A stretch of 64,000 nt of DNA, from contig JAUIMM010000088.1 of the NCBI GenBank assembly GCA_031769625.1, forward strand, positions 4,851,501-4,915,500, given 5' to 3'. Shown here piece by piece: positions 33,736 to 46,831 of the stretch. This DNA comes from Taudactylus pleione. Taxonomy: Eukaryota > Chordata > Amphibia > Anura > Myobatrachidae. Position 1 is the first letter of the stretch, and each line of letters begins with the position of its first letter. The position numbers and the translations under genes are program-made. Below the pieces are notes generated by a model, which saw nothing but the letters and a program-made list of their open reading frames with translations, was not told the DNA's origin and did no database searches.

Positions 33736-36700
33736 ATGAGACTCAGCACACACTTCTGTATGAGTCTCAGCACAGACTTCTGTCTGAGTCTCATCACACA
33801 CTTCTGTCTGAGTCTCAGCACAAACTTCTGTATTAGTCTCAGAACACACTTCTGTATGAGCATACACTTCTGTAGGAGTCTCAGCACACACTTCTGTAGA
33901 AGTCTCAGCACACACTTCTGTAGGAGTCTCAGCACACACTTCTGTATAAGTCTCATCACACACTTCTGTATGAGTCTCAGCACACACTTCTGTATGAGCA
34001 TACACTTCTGTAGGAGTCTCAGCACACACTTCTGTAGGAGTCTCAGCACACACTTCTGTATGAGCATACACTTCTGTAGGAGTCTCAGCACACACTTCTG
34101 TAGGAGTCTCAGCACACACTTCTGTAGGAGACTCAGCATACACTTCTGTATGAGTCTCAGCACACTTCTGTATGAGACTAAGCACACACTTCTGTATGAG
34201 TCTCAGCACACACTTCTGTCTGAGTCTCACCACAGACTTCTGTCTGAGTCTCAGCACACACTTCTGTAGGAGACTCAGCACACACTTCTGTATTAGTCTC
34301 AGCACACACTTCTGTATGAGCATACCTTTCTGTATGAGCATACCTTTCTGTATAAGTCTCAGCACACACTTCTGTAGGAGTCTCAGCACACACTTCTGTA
34401 GGAGACTCAGCACACACTTCTGTATGAGTCTCAGCACACACTTCGGTATGAGTCTCAGCACACACTTCTGTAGGAGACTCATCACACACTTCTGTAGGAG
34501 TCTCAGCACACACTTCTGTAGGAGTCTCAGCACACACTTCTGTAGGAGTCTCAGCACACACTTCTGTAGGAGTCTCAGCACACACTTCTGTAGGAGTCTC
34601 AGCACACACTTCTGTATGAGCACACACTTCTGTAGGAGTCTCAGCACACACTTCTGTAGGAGTCTCAGCACACACTTCTGTATGAGCATACACTTCTGTA
34701 GGAGTCTCAGCACACACTTCTGTATAAGTCCCAGCACGCACTTCTGTATGAGCATACACTTCTGTAGGAGTCTCAGCACACACTTTTGTATGAGTCTCAG
34801 CACACACTTCTGTAGGAGTCTCAGCACACACTTCTATAGGAGTCTGAGCACACACTCCTGTAGGAGTCTCAGCACACACTTCTGTATGAGCACACACTTC
34901 TGTAGGAGTCTCAGCACACACTTCTGTAGGAGTCTCAGCACACACTTCTGTATGAGCATACACTTCTGTAGGAGTCTCAGCATACACTTCTGTAGGAGTC
35001 TCAGCACACACTTCTGTAGGAGTCTCAGCACACACTTTTGTATAAGTCTCAGCACGCACTTTTGTATGAGTCTCAGCACACACTTCTGTATGAGACTCAG
35101 CACACACTTCTGTATGAGTCTCAGCACACACTTCGGTATGAGTCTCAGCACACACTTCTGTAGGAGACTCAGCACACACTTCTGTAGGAGTCTCAGCACA
35201 CACTTCTGTAGGAGTCTCAGCACACACTTCTGTAGGAGTCTCAGCACACACTTCTGTAGGAGTCTCAGCACACACTTCTGTATGAGCACACACTTCTGTA
35301 GGAGTCTCAGCACACACTTCTGTAGGAGTCTCAGCACACACTTCTGTATGAGCATACACTTCTGTAGGAGTCTCAGCACACACTTCTGTATAAGTCCCAG
35401 CACGCACTTCTGTATGAGCATACACTTCTGTAGGAGTCTCAGCACACACTTTTGTATGAGTCTCAGCACACACTTCTGTAGGAGTCTCAGCACACACTTC
35501 TATAGGAGTCTGAGCACACACTCCTGTAGGAGTCTCAGCACACACTTCTGTATGAGCACACACTTCTGTAGGAGTCTCAGCACACACTTCTGTAGGAGTC
35601 TCAGCACACACTTCTGTATGAGCATACACTTCTGTAGGAGTCTCAGCATACACTTCTGTAGGAGTCTCAGCACACACTTCTGTAGGAGTCTCAGCACACA
35701 CTTTTGTATAAGTCTCAGCACGCACTTTTGTATGAGTCTCAGCACACACTTCTGTATGAGACTCAGCACACACTTCTGTATGAGTCTCAGCACACTTCTG
35801 TTTGAGACTCAGCACTCACTTCTGTATGAGTCTCAGCACACACTTCTGTATGAGTCTCATCACACACTTCTGTCTGAGTCTCAGCACACACTTCTGTAGG
35901 AGACTCAGCACACACTTCTGTATTAGTCTCAGCACACACTTCTGTATGAGCATACACTTCTGTAGGAGTCTCAGCACACACTTCTGTAGGAGTCTCAGCA
36001 CACACTTCTGTATAAGTCTCAGCATGCACTTCAGTATGAGTCTCAGCACACACTTCTTGTATGAGCATACACTTCTGTATAAGTCTCAGCACACACTTCT
36101 GTAGGAGTCTCAGCACACACTTCTGTAGGAGTCTCAGCACACACTTCTGTATGAGCATACACTTCTGTAGGAGTCTCAGCACACACTTCTGTATGAGCAT
36201 ACACTTCTGTAGGAGTCTCAGCACACACTTGTGTATGAGCATACACTTCTGTAGGAGTCTCAGCACACACTTCTGTAGGAGTCTCAGCACACACTTCTGT
36301 ATGAGTCTCAGCACACTTCTGTATGAGACTCAGCACACACTTCTGTATGAGTCTCAGCACACACTTCTGTATGAGTCTCATCACACACTTCTGTCTGAGT
36401 CTCAGCACACACTTCTGTTGGAGTCTCAGCACACACTTCTGTATGAGCATACACTTCTGTAGGAGTCTCAGCACACACTTCTGTAGGAGTCTCAGCACAC
36501 ACTTCTGTAGGAGTCTCAGCACACAGTTCTGTATTAGTCTCAGCACACACTTCTGTATGAGACGCAGCACACACTTCTGTATGAGTCTCAGCACACTTCT
36601 GTATGAGACTCAGCACACACTTCTGTATGAGTCTCAGCACACACTTCTGTCTGAGTCTCATCACACACTTCTGTCTGAGTCTCAGCACACACTTCGGTAG

Positions 36701-38815
36701 GAGACTCAGCACACACTTCTGTATTAGTCTAAGCACACACTTCTGTATGAGCATACACTTCTGTAGGAGTCTCAGCACACACTTTTGTATGAGTCTCAGC
36801 ACACACTTCTGTATGAGACTCAGCACACACTTCTGTATGAGCATACACTTCTGTAGGAGTCTCAGCACACACTTCTGTAGGAGTCTCAGCACACACTTCT
36901 GTATAAGTCTCAGCACACACTTCTGTATGAGCATACACTTCTGTAGGAGTCTCAGCACACACTTTTGTATGAGTCTCAGCACACACTTCTGTATGAGACT
37001 CAGCACACACTTCTGTATGAGCATACACTTCTGTATGAGACGCAGCACACACTTCTGTATGAGTCTCAGCACACTTCTGTATGAGACTCAGCACACACTT
37101 CTGTATGAGCATACACTTCTGTAGGAGTCTCAGCACACACTTCTGTAGGAGTCTCAGCACACACTTCTGTATGAGCATACACTTCTGTAGGAGTCTCAGC
37201 ACACACTTCTGTAGGAGTCTCAGCACACACTTCTGTAGGAGACTCAGCATACACTTCTGTATGAGTCTCAGCACACTTCTGTATGAGACTCAGCACACAC
37301 TTCTGTATGAGTCTCAGCATACACTTCTGTCTGAGTCTCACCACAGACTTCTGTCTGAGCCTCACCACAGACTTCTGTCTGAGTCTCAGCACACACTTCT
37401 GTAGGAGACTCAGCACACACTTCTGTATTAGTCTCAGCACACTTTTCTGTATGAGCATACCTTTCTGTATAAGTCTCAGCACACACTTCTGTAGGAGTCT
37501 CAGCACACACTTCTGTATGAGACTCAGCACACACTTCGGTATGAGTCTCAGCACACACTTCGGTATGAGTCTCAGCACACACTTCTGTAGGAGACTCAGC
37601 ACACACTTCTGTATGAGTCTCAGCACACACTTTTGTATGAGTCTCAGCACACACTTCTGTTGGAGTCTCAGCACACACTTCTGTATGAGTCTCAGCACAC
37701 ACTTCTGTATAAGTCTCAGCACGCACTTCTGTATGAGTCTCAGCACACACTTTTGTATGAGTCTCAGCACACACTTCTGTTGGAGTCTCAGCACACACTT
37801 CTGTATGAGTCTCAGCACACACTTCTGTATAAGTCTCAGCACGCACTTCTGTATGAGCATACACTTCTGTAGGAGTCTCAGCACACACTTCTGTATGAGT
37901 CTCAGCACACACTTCTGTATGAGCATACTCTTCTGTAGGAGTCTCAGCACACACTTCTGTATGAGTCTCAGCACACACTTCTGTAGGAGTCTCAGCACTC
38001 ACTTCTGTAGGAGTCTCAGCACACACTTCTGTATGAGCATACACTTCTGTAGGAGTCTCAGCACACACTTCTGTAGGAGTCTCAGCACACACTTCTGTAT
38101 GAGCATACACTTCTGTAGGAGTCTCAGCATACACTTCTGTTGGAGTCTCAGCACACACTTCTGTATAAGTCTCAGCACACACTTCTGTATAAGTCTCAGC
38201 ACGCACTTCTGTATGAGTCTCAGCATGCACTTCTGTATGAGTCTCAGCACACACTTCTTGTATGAGCATACACTTCTGTATAAGTCTCAGCACACACTTC
38301 TGTAGGAGTCTCAGCACACACTTCTGTAGGAGTCTCAGCACACACTTCTGTATGAGCATACACTTATGTAGGATTCTCAGCACACACTTCTGTAGGAGTC
38401 TCAGCACACACTTCTATAGGAGTCTCAGCACATACTTCTGTAGGAGTCTCAGCACACAGTTCTGTATTAGTCTCAGCACACACTTCTGTATGAGACTCAG
38501 CACACACTTCTGTATGAGTCTCAGCACACTTCTGTATGAGACTCAGCACACACTTCTGTATGAGTCTCAGCACACACGTCTGTATGAGTCTCATCACACA
38601 CTTCTGTCTGAGTCTCAGCACACACTTCTGTTGGAGTCTCAGCACACACTTCTGTATGAGCATACACTTCTGTAGGAGTCTCAGCACACACTTCTGTAGG
38701 AGTCTCAGCACACACTTCTGTAGGAGTCTCAGCACACAGTTCTGTATTAGTCTCAGCACACACTTCTGTATGAGACGCAGCACACACTTCTGTATGAGTC
38801 TCAGCACACTTCTGT
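33736..38815. repeat. Satellite higher-order unit U3 (5,080 bp)
   Basis: The P block is lengthened by an exact-looking 666-bp tandem duplication (about 34455-35790). Then follow the marker (36056), Q (36603), a doubled CACCACAGACTTC variant (about 37340-37375), a 120-bp tandem duplication (37630-37870) and the marker (38256). The R block and the triplicated sub-block are absent. Confidence 0.8.
34455..35790. repeat. 666-bp tandem duplication in U3
   Basis: The rare variant CTATAGGAGTCTGAGCAC occurs at 34834 and again at 35500. The order of all neighbouring variants (CTTCGGTATGAG, AAGTCCCAGCACGC, CACTCCTGTAGG) is the same in both copies at a 666-bp offset. Confidence 0.85.
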
Positions 38816-41800
38816 ATGAGACTCAGCACACACTTCTGTATGAGTCTCAGCACAGACTTCTGTCTGAGTCTCATCACACACTTCTGTCTGAGTCTCAGCA
38901 CACACTTCTGTATTAGTCTCAGCACACACTTCTGTATGAGCATACACTTCTGTAGGAGTCTCAGCACACACTTCTGTAGAAGTCTCAGCACACACTTCTG
39001 TAGGAGTCTCAGCACACACTTCTGTATAAGTCTCATCACACACTTCTGTATGAGTCTCAGCACACACTTCTGTATGAGCATACACTTCTGTAGGAGTCTC
39101 AGCACACACTTCTGTAGGAGTCTCAGCACACACTTCTGTATGAGCATACACTTCTGTAGGAGTCTCAGCACACACTTCTGTAGGAGTCTCAGCACACACT
39201 TCTGTAGGAGACTCAGCATACACTTCTGTATGAGTCTCAGCACACTTCTGTATGAGACTCAGCACACACTTCTGTATGAGTCTCAGCACACACTTCTGTC
39301 TGAGTCTCACCACAGACTTCTGTCTGAGTCTCAGCACACACTTCTGTAGGAGACTCAGCACACACTTCTGTATTAGTCTCAGCACACACTTCTGTATGAG
39401 CATACCTTTCTGTATGAGCATACCTTTCTGTATAAGTCTCAGCACACACTTCTGTAGGAGTCTCAGCACACACTTCTGTAGGAGACTCAGCACACACTTC
39501 TGTATGAGTCTCAGCACACACTTCGGTATGAGTCTCAGCACACACTTCTGTAGGAGACTCAGCACACACTTCTGTAGGAGTCTCAGCACACACTTCTGTA
39601 GGAGTCTCAGCACACACTTCTGTAGGAGTCTCAGCACACACTTCTGTATAAGTCTCAGCATACACTTCTGTAGGAGTCTCAGCACACACTTCTGTTGGAG
39701 TCTCAGCACACACTTCTGTATGAGCACACACTTCTGTAGGAGTCTCAGCACACACTTCTGTAGGAGTCTCAGCACACACTTCTGTATGAGCATACACTTC
39801 TGTAGGAGTCTCAGCACACACTTCTGTATAAGTCCCAGCACGCACTTCTGTATGAGCATACACTTCTGTAGGAGTCTCAGCACACACTTTTGTATGAGTC
39901 TCAGCACACACTTCTGTAGGAGTCTCAGCACACACTTCTATAGGAGTCTGAGCACACACTCCTGTAGGAGTCTCAGCACGCACTTCTGTATGAGCACACA
40001 CTTCTGTAGGAGTCTCAGCACACACTTCTGTAGGAGTCTCAGCACACACTTCTGTATGAGCATACACTTCTGTAGGAGTCTCAGCATACACTTCTGTAGG
40101 AGTCTCAGCACACACTTCTGTAGGAGTCTCAGCACACACTTTTGTATAAGTCTCAGCACGCACTTTTGTATGAGTCTCAGCACACACTTCTGTATGAGAC
40201 TCAGCACACACTTCTGTATGAGTCTCAGCACACACTTCTGTATGAGTCTCAGCACACTTCTGTTTGAGACTCAGCACTCACTTCTGTATGAGTCTCAGAA
40301 CACACTTCTGTATGAGTCTCATCACACACTTCTGTCTGAGTCTCAGCACACACTTCTGTAGGAGACTCAGCACACACTTCTGTATTAGTCTCAGCACACA
40401 CTTCTGTATGAGCATACACTTCTGTAGGAGTCTCAGCACACACTTCTGTAGGAGTCTCAGCACACACTTCTGTATAAGTCTCAGCACGCACTTCAGTATG
40501 AGTCTCAGCACACACTTCTTGTATGAGCATACACTTCTGTATAAGTCTCAGCACACACTTCTGTAGGAGTCTCAGCACACACTTCTGTAGGAGTCTCAGC
40601 ACACACTTCTGTATGAGCATACACTTCTGTAGGAGTCTCAGCACACACTTCTGTAGGAGTCTCAGCACACACTTCTGTATGAGCATACACTTCTGTAGGA
40701 GTCTCAGCACACACTTCTGTAGGAGTCTCAGCACACACTTCTGTATGAGTCTCAGCACACTTCTGTATGAGACTCAGCACACACTTCTGTATGAGTCTCA
40801 GCACACACTTCTGTATGAGTCTCATCACACACTTCTGTCTGAGTCTCAGCACACACTTCTGTTGGAGTCTCAGCACACACTTCTGTATGAGCATACACTT
40901 CTGTAGGAGTCTCAGCACACACTTCTGTAGGAGTCTCAGCACACACTTCTGTAGGAGTCTCAGCACACAGTTCTGTATTAGTCTCAGCACACACTTCTGT
41001 ATGAGACGCAGCACACACTTCTGTATGAGTCTCAGCACACTTCTGTATGAGACTCAGCACACACTTCTGTATGAGTCTCAGCACACACTTCTGTCTGAGT
41101 CTCATCACACACTTCTGTCTGAGTCTCAGCACACACTTCGGTAGGAGACTCAGCACACACTTCTGTATTAGTCTAAGCACACACTTCTGTATGAGCATAC
41201 ACTTCTGTAGGAGTCTCAGCACACACTTCTGTAGGAGTCTCAGCACACACTTCTGTATAAGTCTCAGCACACACTTCTGTATGAGTCTCAGCACACACTT
41301 CTGTATGAGCATACACTTCTGTAGGAGTCTCAGCACACACTTCTTTAGGAGTCTCAGCACACACTTCTGTATAAGTCTCAGCACACACTTCTGTATGAGC
41401 ATACACTTCTGTAGGAGTCTCAGCACACACTTTTGTATGAGTCTCAGCACACACTTCTGTATGAGACTCAGCACACACTTCTGTATGAGCATACACTTCT
41501 GTATGAGACGCAGCACACACTTCTGTATGAGTCTCAGCACACTTCTGTATGAGACTCAGCACACACTTCTGTATGAGCATACACTTCTGTAGGAGTCTCA
41601 GCACACACTTCTGTAGGAGTCTCAGCACACACTTCTGTATGAGCATACACTTCTGTAGGAGTCTCAGCACACACTTCTGTAGGAGTCTCAGCACACACTT
41701 CTGTAGGAGACTCAGCATACACTTCTGTATGAGTCTCAGCACACTTCTGTATGAGACTCAGCACACACTTCTGTATTAGTCTCAGCACACACTTCTGTCT

Positions 41801-42836
41801 GAGTCTCACCACAGACTTCTGTCTGAGTCTCACCACAGACTTCTGTCTGTCTCAGCACACACTTCTGTAGGAGACTCAGCACACACTTCTGTATTAGTCT
41901 CAGCACACACTTCTGTATGAGCATACCTTTCTGTATGAGCATACCTTTCTGTATAAGTCTCAGCACACACTTCTGTAGGAGTCTCAGCACACACTTCTGT
42001 ATGAGACTCAGCACACACTTCTGTATGAGTCTCAGCACACACTTCGGTATGAGTCTCAGCACACACTTCTGTAGGAGACTCAGCACACACTTCTGTATGA
42101 GTCTCAGCACACACTTTTGTATGAGTCTCAGCACACACTTCTGTTGGAGTCTCAGCACACACTTCTGTACGTGTCTCAGCACACACTTCTGTAGGAGTCT
42201 CAGCACACACTTCTGTATGAGCATACACTTCTGTAGGAGTCTCAGCACACACTTCTGTATAAGTCCCAGCACGCACTTCTGTATGAGCATACACTTCTGT
42301 AGGAGTCTCAGCACACACTTTTGTATGAGTCTCAGCACACACTTCTGTAGGAGTCTCAGCACACACTTCTGTAGGAGTCTGAGCACACACTTCTGTAGGA
42401 GTCTCAGCACACACTTCTGTATGAGCACACACTTCTGTAGGAGTCTCAGCACACACTTCTGTAGGAGTCTCAGCACACACTTCTGTATGAGCATACACTT
42501 CTGTAGGAGTCTCAGCACACACTTCTGTAGGAGTCTCAGCACACACTTTTGTATAAGTCTCAGCACGCACTTTTGTATGAGTCTCAGCACACACTTCTGT
42601 ATGAGAATCAGCACACACTTCTGTATGAGTCTCAGCACACACTTCTGTATGAGTCTCAGCACACTTCTGTATGAGACTCAGCACTCACTTCTGTATGAGT
42701 CTCAGCACACACTTCTGTAGGAGTCTCAGCACACACTTCTGTAGGAGTCTCAGCACACAGTTCTGTATTAGTCTCAGCACACACTTCTGTATGAGATGCA
42801 GCACACACTTCTGTATGAGTCTCAGCACACTTCTGT
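38816..42836. repeat. Satellite higher-order unit U4 (4,021 bp)
   Basis: Contains P, marker (40517), Q (41047) and a further P-like segment with doubled CACCACAGACTTC (about 41810-41840), one copy of which is shortened to TCTGTCTGTCTCAG. R, S and the second marker are absent. Confidence 0.75.
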
Positions 42837-45800
42837 ATGAGACTCAGCACACACTTCTGTATGAGTCTCAGCACACACTTCTGTCTGAGTCTCAGCGCAC
42901 ACTTCTGTATTAGTCTCAGCACACACTTCTGTATGAGCATACACTTCTGTAGGAGTCTCAGCACACACTTCTGTAGGAGTCTCAGCACACACTTCTGTAT
43001 AAGTCTCATCACACACTTCTGTATGAGTCTCAGCACACACTTCTGTATGAGCATACACTTCTGTAGGAGTCTCAGCACACACTTCTGTAGGAGTCTCAGC
43101 ACACACTTCTGTATGAGCATACACTTCTGTAGGAGTCTCAGCACACACTTTTGTAGGAGTCTCAGCACACACTTCTGTAGGAGACTCAGCATACACTTCT
43201 GTATGAGTCTCAGCACACTTCTGTATGAGACTCAGCACACACTTCTGTAGGAGACTCAGCACACACTTCTGTATTAGTCTCAGCACACACTTCTGTATGA
43301 GCATACCTTTCTGTATGAGCATACCTTTCTGTATAAGTCTCAGCACACACTTCTGTAGGAGTCTCAGCACACACTTCTGTATGAGACTCAGCACACACTT
43401 CTGTATGAGTCTCAGCACACACTTCGGTATGAGTCTCAGCACACACTTCTGTAGGAGACTCAGCACACACTTCTGTATGAGTCTCAGCACACACTTCTGT
43501 ATGAGTCTCAGCACACACTTCTGTTGGAGTCTCAGCACACACTTCTGTAGGAGTCTCAGCACACACTTCTGTAGGAGTCTCAGCACACACTTCTGTATGA
43601 GCATACACTTCTGTAGGAGTCTCAGCACACACTTCTGTATAAGTCCCAGCACGCACTTCTGTATGAGCATACACTTCTGTAGGAGTCTCACCACACACTT
43701 TTGTATGAGTCTCAGCACACACTTCTGTAGGAGTCTCAGCACACACTTCTGTAGGAGTCTGAGCACACACTTCTGTAGGAGTCTCAGCACACACTTCTGT
43801 AGGAGTCTCAGCACACACTTCTGTATGAGCATACACTTCTGTAGGAGTCTCAGCATACACTTCTGTAGGAGTCTCAGCACACACTTTTGTATAAGTCTCA
43901 GCACGCACTTTTGTATGAGTCTCAGCACACACTTCTGTATGAGACTCAGCACACACTTGTGTAGGAGTCTCAGCACACACTTCTTGTATGAGCATACACT
44001 TCTGTAGGAGTCTCAGCACACACTTCTGTAGGAGTCTCAGCACACACTTCTGTAGGAGTCTCAGCACACACTTCTGTAGGAGTCTCAGCACATACTTCTG
44101 TAGGAGTCTCAGCACACAGTTCTGTATTAGTCTCAGCACACACTTCTGTATGAGACTCAGCACACACTTCTGTATAAGTCTCAGCACATACTTCTGTATG
44201 AGCATACACTTCTGTACGAGTCTCAGCACACACTTCTGTAGGAGTCTCAGCACACACTTCTGTAGGAGTCTCAGCACACTTCTGTAGGAGTCTCAGCACA
44301 CACTTCTCTAGGAGTCTCAGCACACACTTCTGTAGGAGTCTCAGCACACACTTCTGTATGAGCATACACTTCTGTAGGAGTCTCAGCATACACTTCTGTA
44401 GGAGTCTCAGCACACACTTCTGTATAAGTCTCAGCACACACTTCTGTATGAGTCTCAGCACGCACTTCTGTATGAGTCTCAGCACAAACTTCTGTATGAG
44501 ACTCAGCACACACTTCTGTATGAGTCTCAGCACATACTTCTGTATGAGTCTCAGCACACACTTCTGTAGGAGTCTCAGCACACACTTCTGTAGGAGTCTC
44601 AGCACACACTTCTGTAGGAGTCTCAGCACACACTTCTGTAGGAGTCTCAGCACACACTTCTGTAGGAGTCTCAGCACACTTCTGTAGGAGTCTCAGCACA
44701 CACTTCTGTATGAGCATACACTTCTGTAGGAGTCTCAGCATACACTTCTGTAGGAGTCTCAGCACACACTTCTGTATAAGTCTCAGCACGCACTTCTGTA
44801 TGAGTCTCAGCACAAACTTCTGTATGAGACTCAGCACACACTTCTGTATGAGTCTCAGCACACACTTCTGTATGAGTCTCAGCACATACTTCTGTATGAG
44901 TCTCAGCACACACTTCTGTAGGAGTCTCAGCACACACTTCTGTAGGAGTCTCAGCACACACTTCTGTATGAGTCTCAGCACACACTTCTGTCAGACTCAG
45001 CACACACTTCTGTATGAGCATACACTTCTGTAGGAGTCTTGGCACACACTTCTGTATAAGTCTCAGCACACACTTCTGTATAAGTCTCAGCACGCACTTC
45101 TGTATGAGCATACACTTCTGTAGGAGTCTCAGCACACACTTCTGTAGGAGTCTCAGCACACACTTCTGTAGGAGTCTCAGCACACTTCTGTAGGAGTCTC
45201 AGCACACACTTCTGTAGGAGTCTCAGCACACACTTCTCTAGGAGTCTCAGCACACACTTCTCTAGGAGTCTCAGCACACACTTCTGTATGAGCATACACT
45301 TCTGTAGGAGTCTCAGCATTCACTTCTGTAGTTGTCTCAGCACACACTTCTGTATAAATCTCAGCACACACTTCTGTATGAGTCTCAGCACACACTTCTG
45401 TATGAGACTCAGCACACACTTCTGTATGAGTCTCAGCACACACTTCTGTATAAGTCTCAGAACGCACTTCTGTATGAGTCTCAGCACAAACTTCTGTATG
45501 AGACTCAGCACACACTTCTGTAGGAGTCTCAGCACACACTTCTGTATGAGTCTCAGCACACACTTCTGTATGAGTCTCAGCACACACTTCTGTAGGAGTC
45601 TCAGCACACACTTCTGTAGGAGTCTCAGCACACACTTCTGTGTAAGTCTCAGCACACACTTCTGTATGAGCACACACTTCTGTAGGAGTCTCAGCACACA
45701 CTACTGTAGGAGTCTCAGCACACACTTCTGTATGAGCATACACTTCTGTAGGAGTCTCAGCACACACTTCTGTATGAGTCTCAGCACACACTTCTGTATA

Positions 45801-46831
45801 AGTCTCAGCACGCACTTCTGTATGAGCATACACTTCTGTAGGAGTCTCATCACACACTTCTGTATGAGTCTCAGCACACACTTCTGTATGAGCATACTCT
45901 TCTGTAGGAGTCTCAGCACACACTTCTGTATGAGTCTCAGCACACACTTCTGTAGGAGTCTCAGCACTCACTTCTGTATGAGTCTCAGCACACACTTCTG
46001 TATGAGCATACACTTCTGTAGGAGTCTCAGCACACACTTCTGTAGGAGTCTCAGCACACACTTCTGTATGAGCATACACTTCTGTAGGAGTCTCAGCATA
46101 CACTTCTGTTGGAGTCTCAGCACACACTTCTGTATAAGTCTCAGCACACACTTCTGTATAAGTCTCAGCACGCACTTCTGTATGAGTCTCAGCATGCACT
46201 TCTGTATGAGTCTCAGCACACACTTCTTGTATGAGCATACACTTCTGTATAAGTCTCAGCACACACTTCTGTAGGAGTCTCAGCACACACTTCTGTAGGA
46301 GTCTCAGCACACACTTCTGTATGAGCATACACTTCTGTAGGAGTCTCAGCACACACTTCTGTAGGAGTCTCAGCACACACTTCTATAGGAGTCTCAGCAC
46401 ACACTTCTGTAGGAGTCTCAGCACATACTTCTGTAGGAGTCTCAGCACACAGTTCTGTATTAGTCTCAGCACACACTTCTGTATGAGACTCAGCACACAT
46501 TCTGTATGAGTCTCAGCACACTTCTGTATGAGACTCAGCACACACTTCTGTCTGAGTCTCAGCACACACGTCTGTATGAGTCTCATCACACACTTCTGTC
46601 TGAGTCTCAGCACACACTTCTGTTGGAGTCTCAGCACACACTTCTGTATGAGCATACACTTCTGTAGGAGTCTCAGCACACACTTCTGTAGGAGTCTCAG
46701 CACACACTTCTGTAGGAGTCTCAGCACACACTTCTGTAGGAGTCTCAGCACACAGTTCTGTATTAGTCTCAGCACACACTTCTGTATGAGACGCAGCACA
46801 CACTTCTGTATGAGTCTCAGCACACTTCTGT
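42837..46831. repeat. Satellite higher-order unit U5 (3,995 bp)
   Basis: A shortened P block leads to a CTTCTTGTATGAG marker (43981) and then R (44358, 44710), S (45288) and a second marker (46225). Q is missing. From about 44671 it matches 18071-20231. Confidence 0.75.

Larger units (their letters stand above)
20232..46831. repeat. Satellite super-repeat 1 (26,600 bp, five units)
   Basis: Five consecutive higher-order units (U1-U5). The sequence that ends it (44671-46831) also precedes its start (18071-20231) at an offset of 26,600 bp, and its content is followed in the same order from 46832 to the window end. This makes it a repeating super-unit. Confidence 0.75.
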
